Positions 9,761 to 21,878 of a stretch of DNA of 64,000 bases are shown here, piece after piece. How positions within the stretch are numbered: position 1 is the stretch's first letter; the number at the start of each line of letters is the position of its first letter. A program made the translations under genes and the position numbers. The notes beneath the pieces were generated by a model. The model was not told where the DNA came from, ran no database searches, and saw only the letters and a list, made by a program, of their open reading frames with translations. The DNA is from Isoetes taiwanensis. Its lineage: Eukaryota; Streptophyta; Lycopodiopsida; Isoetales; Isoetaceae. Location: NCBI GenBank assembly GCA_021234155.1, contig JAJEKV010000061.1, positions 782,746 through 846,745 of the forward strand, in the 5' to 3' direction.

Positions 9761-11933
9761 TTGCTGATTGCAATACAAAGTAGTAGACCAAACTTCTCAC
9801 TTGGAAGTGGTTTCCTTTCGAGTGACAACCCTGTTGATGATGAAACCATTATTGCCGATCAGTTGATTCTAAATACTGATCCCCATGATGTTGAAGCTCT
9901 GTTGCAAGGCATTCAAAACGAGCTTTGGTTTAATCAACAATTTCTAAGTACTGATAGTAAGGGTGAGGGCAGTAAGCAAGGCAAGGAATACATCGATCTT
10001 GATTTGTGGCTGAAATTGAAAATGGAGGGAAGGATAGGTCTAACAAGCAGACTAAATGGGCTAGAGGCTGGTTTGATGCTTGGAGAAGGCATTTCAAGAA
10101 AGAGTTTCGCCAAATATTCCAATTGAAGACATTCCATTGTTGCAGTTGAATGAAATGGTTATGCAGTTTATGTTGCGAGTCAGGAAGAAGGACGGCAGTA
10201 TATTTCCAGCTGGCAGGTCGATTTATTTAGTAGTTTATTTTAGGGTAGTTTCTTTTATGATAGTTAGCTTTAGGGTAGTTGTTGTAGACATTTTAATTTT
10301 TTTTACTTGTTTATTGCAGTTTAAATTGTCTACTTAAGGCGATAGGTCATATCGTCCAGAAGAAGCAGGAAAGTATAGTGACCGTGACAGGTGATCTTAA
10401 GGAGCCAGTTTTTAATATCTTGAGAGATCCAAGATTCGGTAAGGCTAGATTAGCTTTTGTTGTTGCTGCTGCTGATAAAGCAAGGAAGGAGGGTGTAGGT
10501 GTGAAGAGGGACAAAGTCGTTCCTATTCCATTCAATACAGAACTAGATCTGCTTGCGGATGTGGATTTTCCAATCCATAGTCCAAAGGGGATTCAAAAGA
10601 GGCTCTGTTACTTTCTTGTTACTCGGTTTGCTATTAGAGGTGGCACAGAGTTGTATGAATGCAAGGATGTTGATTTTCACTTTAAAACTTGATGGTTCTT
10701 CTGAGTTTTTACTTCATGGCGAAAGAACAAGAAAGAAGGGGCACAATAGTGACCCGGTTTGATGAGTCACATTTTAGGCCATCAATACGGAGTTTTGTAG
10801 AAGACTTCATTCTTACCTATAAACAGTATATTAGGCATATTCCAGTGAAGGAGACTCCGGGTCCAAGACCATTCTTTTTGCAAGCTATTCCAAACTATCG
10901 ATACAATGTAAGTTTTAACCTTTATTTGTTTTGAAGTATTGTTTGAATAATAATTTTGAATATGTTCGTTTATGTAGATGTGGTTTGCAAAGACTAGGGT
11001 TGGTGTATCTAGCTGGGTACGAGATATGGGCAGCATTGTTGATTGTGAAATTTCAAACAAAAGTGGTCGGGTGTCTACGATAACTCGCATGTCACTTGCT
11101 GGTGTGCCTCCCGAGATTGGGAAACCTGTTACGGGACACCAGAGCACCGACTCATATCAGAAGTAAGTTCTTAATTTTTATATTTCTTGGTACTGTTGTT
11201 TAGAGATTATATTGTTTTGTTTAATTTTGGTACGATAGAAGCAAGGATATCAAGGTGAATGATGCTATGGAGATTAATGTTAATTTTTATATTTCTTGGT
11301 AGATTATATTGTTTTGTTTTAGTTTTGGTACGATAGAATCAAGGATATCAAGGTGAACGCCATGGAGATTAATGCAAAACCTTATAATGATGACGGTACA
11401 TTAAGGTTGTACAATGATGTTTTGCGTGATTTGACTATTGCAAAAGAGAAGTCCTTGTTAGGTTCAAGGTCATCAAAGGTTCTTTTGCCACTTCCAATTG
11501 CTAGTGCATGTTAGTGTCTGCTTTATTTGTTTATTAATTGTTTTATTGTTTGTCTTATTGGTTTTTTGTTTGTTTTAAGGTTCGAACAATGGTGGAAACT
11601 TAAGTTCAGATGTGGAAAAGATGGATATTTGTAATGTTTCTAGTGTTGAGAAGTACATTGGCACAGTTGCAGTTCCTTCTATTGGGAATTCTGGTGAACT
11701 TTGTGACGATTTTAGTAATGACATGCTCGAACAACACCTGGAAACCACTCCAAAACTGCGATCTTATTTTCCAGGGAAGACCGTGCAAGTAAATACTTGT
11801 GGTAAGCTTCATATTTTTATCTTTTCGATCTTTCATGTGTTTTTTATTATGTTTATACTTATTTTTTGATATTGCAGGTGGTCAGAGTTTTGTTGGAGCA
11901 ACATTCAATAATTGTGCATTATTGTGCTTCTAG
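9761..11933 (+). pseudogene. Crypton/KIAA1958-type tyrosine recombinase, intron-bearing, decayed
   Basis: The segments match the DUF3504/KIAA1958-like tyrosine recombinase layout in order. The core-binding part has WARGWFDAWRRHF, then IPLLQLNEMVMQFMLRVRKKDGSIFPAGS, then FNILRDPRF. The catalytic part has RLCYFLVTRFAIRGGTEL (first Arg), PSIRSFVEDFI...FFLQAIP, then SNKSGRVSTITRM and TGHQSTDSYQK (second Arg, His, Tyr). The usual HxxR His is Lys. Introns at 10217-10319, 10908-10977, 11163-11238, 11510-11579 and 11802-11877 have GT-AG ends and keep phase. It ends FNNCALLCF at 11931. Frameshifts near 10000-10100 and 10690-10770 disable it. The 5' end is lost at the junction with Harbinger copy 2. 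It could be a Crypton remnant or a host gene derived from one. Confidence 0.7.
11171..11371 (+). repeat. Tandem duplication spanning an intron-exon boundary
   Basis: Unit 1 (11171-11279) and unit 2 (11280-11371) both read TTAATTTTTATATTTCTTGG...TACGATAG followed by the exon start AAGGATATCAAGGTGAA...GGAGATTAATG. The recombinase gene therefore has two copies of the same splice acceptor and exon start. Only the second leads on into the following coding sequence. Confidence 0.8.
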
Positions 11934-13750
11934 ATTCTAGTGGCCACCCTCTTGCTGATAAAACAAACTTGATTTCAAAATGAAGGATCAATGCCGAGTT
12001 CAGTTGAAGCTGTGTTCAGGAATTTCTGTTGTCTTGTAATTAGAATTTGGAATATCAAGACTTTTGGGATTATCAAGATTTTTGGGAATATCTGAATGAA
12101 TTTCTGAATATCTGAATGAATATTTGATTGATTGGACACTAAAAACCTAAAATACTAGAAAAAAACACACACCATAATAAGTAGCAAAACACTGGCCCTA
12201 GTGGTTTACGATTTTTGAATTACCCTTTGCAGATTTTTGAATTTTGTACCCCAAATGGGAAGAACGGCATTGCGGAAAGTAAGAGCACAACCTGCTGCTT
12301 CTCCTTTGTCGGATTTGAAGTAGAGCAAGCATCTCTTCAATAACAAGCAACCCCCTCGAAAATAAACAACAAAACCTCGCCTTCTGGATATGAAGATGTG
12401 AAAGAGCAAAATCTTATTTTGTGGTTCCTGCAACAGTGCTCCAGATACGTTCTCTACCTTCCAAATCTGGCCAAGGCCTTTCTAACAACAAGAATATCTA
12501 CCTTCTAAACATGGTGACCTGCATCAGACCATCGCATCGCCCTGCTCGACCCCAACAAAACCCTTTCAACAATAGAAGAAATGAAAAGATTCGATTTTGC
12601 CCTATTCCTATACTCATTTTCATACAATACCTCCTTTCAACCTTCCAAAATATATGTTATAAATGTACCCTTTCATCAACTAGCAAACCGGGTCCAACAG
12701 CAAAGGATTTAAACCAAGCCCCTGGCCCCATAAGCTTCTAACTATTTCGTTTGGTATTTGGGGGCAGTATTTCTGGCATGGTTTTGCCAAGATTTCGCCC
12801 CTGTATTGTATGCGAAAACGTAGTCAAGCTGTATTTTTTAGCTGATTTGAGCTGCTTATTGGCTCTGAAAGATAGATGTTCCAAATTGGGCTGTGGGTAT
12901 GTGTTTTCTTGGCGTTTCTAGGGCATGGTACGAGAATGGAAGGCATGGAATGTGCACATGGGCATGTCTGTTGGGAAGACAGGTGTGCATGGCATGCGAT
13001 TCTTGTCGGTTCCAGAGAAAGGTGAGAAAGGTGTGCAATCTTTGAGCGGTTGCAACAGTCCGATTGTTGTCTGCGCCATGGGGCAGATAAAGGATTGAAA
13101 CATGGCAGATGACAGGGCAGACAGAGGCTTAACAGTTCTTGGGGGCTGAATCCAGTTTCTATGAGGAGGATAGAGGGCCGACTTGTTGAGGGCTGCCAAT
13201 TTGATTTCTTCAGAGATGCAGGCTGGCAGAGGTTCATTTTCACACAGATGGAGTCTACGCATTGAGGTACAGGTTGGGGATTCTGCCGATTCAAAATCCA
13301 GGAATAGACCGGTTCAATCTGTATTTAGAGTATTCTAGGAATTGGTTTGTTCAAATTCGGTGTTACCATTGGCATTGGCACAAGAGGTCTTAATTGTGAA
13401 GGCAGCAGAAGTCTAGCATTCCGGCTTAGGGTGCATGTCGATTTAGGCGATTGGGCGATTGCACAGCCAAGTAGCAGGGAGGGTTCTGGTGAGGCGTGGA
13501 GAGTGGCAAAGAGTTGTGTCCGGTGGCAAAGATTGAAAGTGTGATGTTCAGAGGGCGAAAGCATTTTGGGAGAGCAAAGGAGCTATGGTTTAAGCCAGCT
13601 GTGGTTTTGTATTCTAAGCCCGCTCATACCATAGGATTTGCCGTGCGTTTTTTCTGGCAAAATGTTCATATCCGTGGATCTGGAACAACCTCGCGAATAT
13701 GCCGCGAATCAACGGCTCACAGTCAACATTACCAAAAAAACCCATAAGCA
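11934..13750. other. Anonymous sequence after the recombinase gene
   Basis: No coding region I can support. Overlapping minus-strand open frames at 12824-13294 have no domain and read as shadows. A stretch at about 12570-12660 resembles parts of the repeat family at 13760-14660. Confidence 0.35.
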
Positions 13751-13759
13751 ATGAATATA

Positions 13760-14660
13760 ACTGGCTAGGTATATATCCTTTTTGCTATGTTTATTCAAGG
13801 GTTTATGGGATTTGTTTTTAACATTCAATATGAACCATTGATTTCAAGCATCTTCCCAGTATCATACCAAATCAATGGCTCACATCTTTTTTCAAAAAAA
13901 ATGCTTCGCCACTTCCTAAGGTTGATTCCCTACATGGAGACATTTAATTTCACCATTGATTAAAGTCGGCCAAATAAAAACCCAATGGTAGCCGCCCCAA
14001 TGAACTGCCGCTCAACTGTTCAAGAGTTTCTAATCAACTATGGCAGCTCTGATTCCCGAACAACATGCTGCCAGATTACTATTGCATGGTCGGAAGATGT
14101 GGGAAAGGACGGAAGATGGCCTGGCATGCAGCATCAGATCTGCCAAATGAAAACCAATATCTACATGGCGCCCAAAAAGAGTAAGAGAGCAATCCTGTTC
14201 ATCTGCCAAAAGAAACGAACAAGAATGCAAATAAAACCAGACTAAACAAGGCTTGAATCCCAAGCCCCTGCAGCTCAATCGACAGCGAACCCAAAACCAA
14301 ATGGCAGACATTCAGGAGTTTTCCACCATATAAACCAGAGATAAACGAATCCAAAGCAAACATGGCAGGCACCATTCCGGAAGACTTGTTTGGCGCTGGC
14401 GCAGAACTCCCCCTTCCCGATTCCATCGGCATGCAACAGCACAGTGTCTTCAAATGCAGCCCCTTCACGTGACGACTTTGAATTTCCACATTCAGACATT
14501 GCATGCGCCCTACAAACTTGAAACACTTTCCTTCCATGACAACTAAACGCAATCAAGCTGCTCAAATTGCCCAAAATATACGCTTTCTAATACGATACAC
14601 CACTGAAATCATATTCCAGACCACTGCTGAAAGCACCTCCCCAAATACCAAACTCAAATC
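13760..14660. repeat. Dispersed repeat family 2, copy 1
   Basis: Similar blocks occur in the same order and orientation at 45930-46985. An early block contains ATACCAAATCAATGGC (compare GTGCCAGATCAATGGC in the other copy). A middle block has AAGAGAGTAAGAGAG. A late block has ATACGATACAC...CTCCCCAAA. The copies are diverged and differ in internal length. No coding domain was recognised. Confidence 0.4.
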
Positions 14661-15095
14661 GTGGAAGTTTATAATAATGAATATACATCATTTATGACTC
14701 CAAATGTCTTGTTAGAATTATGAATATGAAAATAAAGGATTGGATTTTTGGTTGAGTACTTAATACTTGTAAAAGACGATCTGTGGCGGTTGGAAGGAGG
14801 TCACCAAGACGACGCCCATTGTGCATTTCGCGGCTCCCCCGTTTTTGGTTTTTCGTAATATGCCTGAAGATATCCTGGTTCTTTCCCTCAAAAGGAAATT
14901 GCTTGCTTAGCGTTCTGCTCGAAGGTGGGTGGGCAAAGGAACTGTCTGCGATTTCTTTATGTAGGCACTTTTTGAATAGAAATATGGTCGTGCATTCTTG
15001 TGGATTTCTCTGTACTTGGGATATTGGGGTTATCCAATTTTTTAGTCTTACAGAGAGTGGGTCGGAGCACAAGATCATTGTAGAGGAACAGACAA

Positions 15096-16938
15096 ATGAA
15101 AAGCTTGGCATCAGCAAGGCAAGCTCATGCTAAGCTTCTTAAGGCCCACGTTAAGCCCAGCATCATTTCATGGAACAATCTTATGAACATGTATGCCAAG
15201 TATGGTTGCTTAAAGGCTGCATGTGAAATCTTTGATAGGATGTTGGCACATAACGTGTTTAGTTGGACTATAATAATTACAGGATATGTACAAGATGGAG
15301 GAGGTACTGAGGCACTTCAATGTTTCTTGCAAATGCAACAGGAAGGCATTCAGCCAGACAAGGTAACCTTTGTCAGCTGTGTAAGTGCATGTGTTATGCT
15401 TCAAGATTTAGCAAATGGAAAGCTGGTGCATTGCAACATCCTGAAGTGCCAATGTGGTTCACATATTCCTTTGGTGAATAATTTAATTAACATGTATTGT
15501 AGATGTGGAAACATACAAGATGCTTGCCATATATTCGACGTGATACATGTGCGTGATGTTGTGGCTTGGAGCGCCATGATTGTAGGATATGCCCATCATG
15601 GACAAGGTAGAGAAGCACTCAAACTTCCAGAACGTATGCAACTTGAAAACATCAAGATGAACAACTTTGTATTATCTGGGCTTCTGATTGCATGTTGTGC
15701 CGTTGCATCTCTTTGATATGGTAAATGGTTACATTGTCACGTTTTACAAAGTGGCTCTGAAGCTGATTCTATTTTGTCAAATGGTCTGGTTGACATGTAT
15801 GCAAAATGTGGAAGCATCTATTATTCTTGCATTGTCTTTGACCGGTTGTCTATACAAGATGTTGTATCATGGACTGCAATAATTGCTGGATTTGATTATT
15901 GCTGTGACAGCAAAGAGGGAATTAAACTTTTTCAACAAATGCAACAGGTTGGCATGGAACCAAATGAAATAACATTCCAAGGCATCATGTGTGCATGTGC
16001 CAATGAGGCCGCTCTAGGACAAGGTAAATTTGTTCATACCATGATCCTTAGAGCCAAAATAGTTTTGGACCACTCTGTAGGTAATGCTCTCATCAATATG
16101 TATGTAGAGTGTCAAAGCATGCGTGACGCCTGCAAAATCTTTGACCGATTGTCTGGGCGTGATGTTGTGTCATGGAGTGCAATGATTGCAGGGTCTATAC
16201 AGTTTGGTCAGAAGAAAGATGTGCTTAAGGTATTTAAACACATGGATCTGGAGAATGTGGAGCCAAGTATAGTAACTTACATAATTGCAGTGAATGTATG
16301 TGCAGTTTTAGGAGACTTTGAAATGGGAAAAAACCTTCATGCTAAATTTATTGAAAGTGGTCAAGAACTGGATCTGTTCCTTGGAAATAGCCTTATTGAT
16401 ATGTATGCTAAGTGTGGGAACCTGGAGAGTGCTCTCCAAGTGTTTGGAAAGTTAGCTTTGAAGGATATTATATCATGGACTGCATTGATTGCAGCATATA
16501 TGCATCATGGCAGGGCTAATGATGCCTTTCATGTCTTTGCACTAATGCAAGAAGCTGGTATGAAGCCGGGGGAGGCCACCTTCACATCTATTTTGTCTGC
16601 TTGCAGCCACTCTCGTCTTGTTGATGAAGGTTTTTACCATTTAGGATCAATTACTCAAGTTTACGCTGATAAACCTATAACCAAACATTATGCATGTTTG
16701 GTTGACCTCCTTGGTCGTGCTGGATTTCTAGCTGAAGCAGAAGATTTACTGAATACAATGCCTTTTGAGCCAAGTATCGAAATGCATACATGTTTTCTCA
16801 GTGCTTGTGGACTTTATGATAATATTGATCTTGCAGAGCACACCGTTACCACATTTAGGTCATGGGGTGCTGCAGGTTTCTGCCTCTTATCAAACATTTA
16901 CTCTCTAGCTGGGGGGTCAAGTGACATTATACCTGAAT
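15096..16938 (+). pseudogene. PLS-class pentatricopeptide repeat protein, one nonsense codon, 3' truncated
   Basis: PPR proteins bind organellar RNA. From the ATG at 15096 one frame runs for over 600 codons, broken only by TGA at 15714. The next codons (YGKWLHCHVLQSG) continue the repeat pattern in the same frame. P, L and S repeats are plain: SWNNLMNMYAKYG, SWTIIITGYVQDG, NGLVDMYAKCG, SWTALIAAYMHHG. A carboxy-terminal ACSHSRLVDEGF...HYACLVDLLGRAG marks the start of the E-domain region. The frame leaves PPR sequence at about 16912 (LLSNIYSLAGG) and stops shortly after, so the E/DYW part is missing. There is no obvious transit peptide. It has no introns. The gene looks dead or nearly so, with the stop as the main break. 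Confidence 0.85.
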
Positions 16939-16940
16939 AG

Positions 16941-18586
16941 GCTGAAAGTTGAACTATTTCTAAATCGAGATGGTGTGGCTATCGGTTCCTTTTCGATGTG
17001 GGGAATTCCATTAATGAGAAATAAGTTCCTTAAAGTGAAAGCATGAGCTAGTGGGAGTGTTGTAAAAAATTTCGAGATTTGTCCTTCGAATTCGACTAGG
17101 AAAAACAACGGGTAGATAGCCAGTTTCACATTCACTAGGTAGAATTCACTATTACTAGACACAATTTATGGTGCATTCCCATTAGAGGAGGGTGCCCATG
17201 AAGAGCCCACTTCAAGGAAAGAACTTTAGTATAACGGGTTCTAAAATTTTTGATATCAAATGTAAATATCCAAATGTAAATATATACTGTAGTAATATTT
17301 AGAAGCTCGGCATTTATAAAAATTATAAAATTTTTGGAGTTTGTTGTGAAGTTTTAATGCAAAGGATTATTTTGACCCTAAAAACCCGTAATGGACCATA
17401 AGTGCCCGTCAAATGCCCACCTTTTGACCTCCATTAGCCCATCCTTACCCAGCAAGAATTTTAAGCCGTTTGAAACAACAAAAAATTTGAGTGTGGGGAT
17501 TTAAACGACTTGAGCATGGGGTCCTTGATCAACCATTACAAATTGTTAATGATATGAATAATACAAAATGTCTTCATGGAGAAAATATAATTTTGCTTGT
17601 GAACGTAGTATTGACATATGGAGGATGTCCATCATATTGAATCTCCTAGTATTGCAGTTATGCAGATGAAGGTCACATTAGCTGGAAATGATTTGATACC
17701 AATCATTCTATATATTGTCATATGCCAATCTAGTCGTTGATCTATGGAAAATAGTCTAGTTTTGTAAGAAACAACATAAATAGGAGAAATATTTGACATG
17801 ATCTACACACGAGCACTTCTAAGAAACTATAGCACATAAAGTTCTATGGAAGCGTAGAAATCAAGAAAAAGAAAAAATGTTCAACTTCTTATAAGTCAAG
17901 CTTCCCTCAATTTGTACAATTGCAACAAGATTCAAACTAGTTAACAATCACAAATTTGCCCTCCAACTTCATTTCTTCTTACACAAAATGGTCATACTTG
18001 ACCTCAAACTTCTCAATGCTCTTTCCCACCATTGCATCATTGACACAACACCATGTCATGAAAGAATTGTGGAAACAACGGAGATCCTGTAACCATGGGA
18101 GAGACTGAAATACAAAAACTTGGCACCATGGGCGTATCTGCAAGATTATTCTATGAACCACCATCATGATGCCTTGCACTTGGAGCAATCTCGACACTTC
18201 ACATTATAATGACCCATTTTCTTGCAAGAGATATCCAGGTTGTGTAATGCTTTCAAAACCTTCGTCATTATTTCATGCGCGTGGGCTCGAGTTTACAAGG
18301 ATATGTTCCATCAGCAAAAATAACCATGCCAGATTTGAGAAGGAATAGTGCATTTATGAGATAAAAATACAATTGCAGTGTACCAAAAGACCCAAGAGCC
18401 TCAGCTGGAGATCGAGATATTTATCGCGTCGAACTAAGTTCGGTTAGTAGGGTCTCCATGGAGTATGTGGATTGTGGCATAGCGTCATGAGATCATATCT
18501 TTCATCAAACACTTTATGGCTATTGCATATAACCTTTTGAAGAGCAAAAAAAGCATTCAAGTTATAAATATTTGGAAGCACTATTA
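16941..18586. other. Anonymous AT-rich sequence
   Basis: No gene, RNA or clear transposon ends were found. Short open frames at 17979-18197 and 18166-18348 lack domains. Text such as repeated CAAATGTAAATAT near 17260-17285 is low-complexity. Confidence 0.35.
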
Positions 18587-18751
18587 TAATGTAATTATGA
18601 AATTTTTTGTAAATAAAAAAGTGTTTTGATCAAGTTAGGTTGTAATAATTGGGTTGCTAATATAATGTAATTATGAAATTTTTTGTAAATATAAAAAGTG
18701 TTTTTGATCAAGTTTTAAAGTGTAAGATTGTATTTAATAAGGTTGTAATAA
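18587..18751. repeat. Imperfect tandem duplication
   Basis: TATAATGTAATTATGAAATTTTTTGTAAAT...AAGTGTTTT(T)GATCAAGTT occurs at 18587-18650 and again from 18661. The second copy is slightly longer, and both are followed by GGTTGTAATAAT. Confidence 0.75.
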
Positions 18752-18810
18752 TGGCATGTGCATTTGGAATTAGTTAATTTGGACAAAAGGTCACTGTTTT
18801 AGGCCCCACC

Positions 18811-19076
18811 CTCACAGAGTGCACCAGGAGAATTTCCAAAAGTTTTGAGAATGGCTCTCGCGCACTGTGTGAGTGTTGAGCCACTGATCTATGTCTAGAC
18901 TTGTCCAAATGTAGAAACTAAGGGCATAGACCGCCTTAACTCTGCAAATAAGTAGGATTCAGCCTTCATATCAACTTTTTAGAGTCATCTAGGACCTAAA
19001 CAGGTGGCAACCACTCACAGAGTGCGCCCAGGGCATTTCCAAAAAGGTTGAAAATGCTTCTCGCGCATTGTGTGAG
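18811..19076. repeat. Duplicated imperfect hairpin element
   Basis: A roughly 63-bp block starts CTCACAGAGTGC and ends CGCGCAYTGTGTGAG. It occurs at 18811-18873 and 19014-19076. Each block's ends are imperfect inverted repeats of each other, so each could form a hairpin. The internal sequence ATTTCCAAAA...GAGAATG/GAAAATG is conserved. Confidence 0.6.
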
Positions 19077-21500
19077 GGGTCGAAACTTTGAACCTTCATA
19101 ACTTGAGCTATACAGCTCCAAATCGCCTAAAATTTTTTGCAATAGGACCATTAAATAGCAATAGGCTAAAAGTGTTATATTCCACCTCAAAATGACGAAA
19201 ATTACACAAACCCTAAATTTTGTCTTCCAAACTAGGGTTTGTTTAGAAATAGAAGCAATAGCTTTTGAGTACAAGGCTAGAGCAACAGAAGAGCAAGGGG
19301 CACGCCTTTTTGAAGACACTGAAGACCCAGGTGATGTACTGACAAAAGAAGGGAGGAGAGTGAAAAGGCAGACCCAAGAGAGGAAGCACTATGGCAAACA
19401 CCTCTACAAACGAAACGAGTAATACAGGGCACAACTGGCCCATCAACAACCTTCATCGAATGGAAGACATATGTTAATCATCTGCATGAAGAAGCTTCTC
19501 GACTATCAAGCACTCGGTTGCCACCTCCACGAGCTCACAGCAGAAAGAAGATCTCAACCCCTTCACCGACTCGATGCACATGAGTTCAAATGGAAGAACA
19601 CAAGGAAATATACAGGTGCAGAACTATGTCGAATGGGGAAGCCTAGATTAGCATAACGAGTTAGGGTTAAAGAGTATAATCTTCCTTCGAAATGACAATT
19701 CATAGCGACACAGGAGCGCATAAAACTAGAGGGAAGACCATCACGATCTCGCCGCCTAGCCGCTCAAGCGAATGTCAAGCAACATCAACAAAAGGTGCAA
19801 CAAAGCTAGACAACTACAAAACACCCAAGTCCAGCCATGACGAGCTCCCAACTCCCTTGCTCTAGTAAGAAGACGATAATGACTTCATCGATTTCAAAAA
19901 TAAGGGATCATGATGGAGGAAGGAGAGGAGACACATAATAGGGAAGGAACATCTCCGACTTGAAGGCATATATCAGCATTAGGGGCAAGATCAAGGAGGA
20001 GGAGGATAGTCGGTATGAACAAGAGTCCTAGATCCAGAAATGCCTGCAAACCCGAGGAAGGATGATTCCAGTGCCTCAGTAAAGTAGTTCAAGACTCGAG
20101 TGGACCCGACCCAAAGGACGGAGGAGCCGACCTAGCCAACAACCACAGACCACTCAAAGGCAACTCGAAGGAGCGATGGCATGTGCAATGGAGACAACCA
20201 CATTTCTAGACATAGGGGAGGCATCTCGCAACGAAGCAAAGTCCAAGCAACAGGAGTCACGCTAAAAAATTCAACCGGCCAAGAAATGACACTTACCTGA
20301 CGATCGGTATCTCAGATCTTCGAAGGCATGCAAGAATGCCCGACTGCAACAACCAGGTGATCGTACTCAAGCAATCAATGGCATTACACATCTTTAACCT
20401 TGCAACGGCACATGGCATGTAGGGACACTGAGCAGTCACAACACTCCATATGACAAGTAAACACATTAAGGTGGGGACTTGGGATAACGACCTCAGATCA
20501 CACACGACGGTCAACTATAGTCGCAACACCCGAAGGAACGGAGTCAAGTAGAATCAGGAATATGCGGCAAAACCGAAGAATCAAACGTGATTGGAAGGGG
20601 GAAATCCTAAAGGAGTATAAACATTTAAGCATATGCTCTTCTATAGATTAGAAAAGTGGATGAATTAAAATTCCAGTATAATTATATATATGTCTATCAT
20701 AAGTATCAAGTGCTCACACATAGTACAAAACATGAGTTTAGGATCATGTTTTAGGGTTTAGCATTTACATCAAGAAACTCCATCACTTCAACTGCCAAAG
20801 GATGAAGCAAAGAACCACAGGTATAGCCAAGAGCAAGTGTTCGAATGCAAGAGCAAGTATAAGAGAGAGACGACCAGAGCCCAAGCCAAGCTTCGACTCC
20901 AGACACTTCGAGAAGCAGCCTCAAGTAGAAGATTGTCAAGATGAGAGATAATACCAGTCATGTCAAGATCTATAGCGCTGCGCCATCTAGGTTTTGCATG
21001 GAGACATCTTCGGGATGCAACTTTACCTCCCCTAGCAGCAGAAACACTGGACAACCTTATGAGACGAGTGTCCTCAATAACAGAAGGAGGAATGACCAGA
21101 TATCTTCAAAAACTGCGGCCACGAACTCAAGCCGATAGACATCGAGGAATTCTTTGGGACAACCCGATATCAATGAGCCAACTGAGGAGGCAACCTCTCG
21201 ACGACCATAATTCTGCCTTGTATGATGATGTTTATAACAACAAGCCTCATGACTCTTCCACGTGGAAGATTTCAAGTGGTCAACTACGCCATCAAAACCA
21301 CCAGCAATGGGAAGCCTCTATGAAGAAAGTTGACCTCTACATCGAGGAGGAGCTAGGAATCTCGAACAACTCGAAAGAATGTTACCCTCAAGAAGGCAGC
21401 GAGTGGATGAGCTGCTATCTCTTGAAATGCCTTTCACTACAGGTTTGCTTGAATGGACTTTTCTCGTCTTCGACTACCTGCCAGTGCCAGTTAATTTTTT
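19077..21500. other. Probable decayed repeat-derived DNA, no recognisable gene
   Basis: Several open frames occur here, the longest at 20960-21691 (plus). It has no recognisable domain and no reverse transcriptase, integrase or protease motif. Base composition and the run of short overlapping frames suggest old retroelement or transposon sequence. I could not identify long terminal repeats. Confidence 0.35.
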
Positions 21501-21504
21501 TTAA

Positions 21505-21765
21505 CTACGCTGGCGGAGTCGATATGTCACCTTCGGGCGCAAGGGATGCTATACAACTAACAGGCCATAAAATGAAACTCCCGAGAGAATCTCCGAGTGT
21601 TGAAACGGCTTCCAGATATGGCAAAGGTAATCCATCCACAATCTTATCCATAGACACTACCACGGTGCCCCCGGGCAAGGGCAAGTTGTGATGTTTGTTA
21701 AAGCCATGTACTTTGCCCTCGCCAACTTTGACACCATTGAATAATATGGATCTTGATTCAGCCAT
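21505..21765 (-). pseudogene. DUF8039-like fragment (CACTA/En-Spm-associated)
   Basis: Reading down from 21765 (MAESRSILFNGVKVGEGKV) there is a VGEGKVHG...PLPGGTVVVSMDKIV...LPLPYLEAVSTLGDSLGSFILWP pattern. This fits the small domain (DUF8039) often found beside plant CACTA/En-Spm transposase genes: VAxGxV, then vHg, then vkVxVdxv, then lPxP, then xlxdAxGsfvxWP. Only this domain can be seen, with no TNP2 core next to it. A second CACTA fragment lies at 51.7 kb. Confidence 0.5.
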
Positions 21766-21878
21766 CTTGAATTGACAAGGCCGATAGTGCTATTAGAAAT
21801 AACGGTGGCGATGACAGAAGCATTAAAATGCTCTTGTGAAGCAAATGTTGAATAGAAGGAAAAGCTAGAGTTGCTCAA

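Noticed and set aside
12824-13294. Minus-strand 156-codon open frame
   Set aside because: Overlapped by two other open frames, with no domain and no conservation in the related repeat region at 46 kb.
20960-21691. 243-codon plus-strand open frame as a gene
   Set aside because: No recognisable domain, no splice context, and it lies in decayed repeat-like sequence. Recorded only as anonymous.
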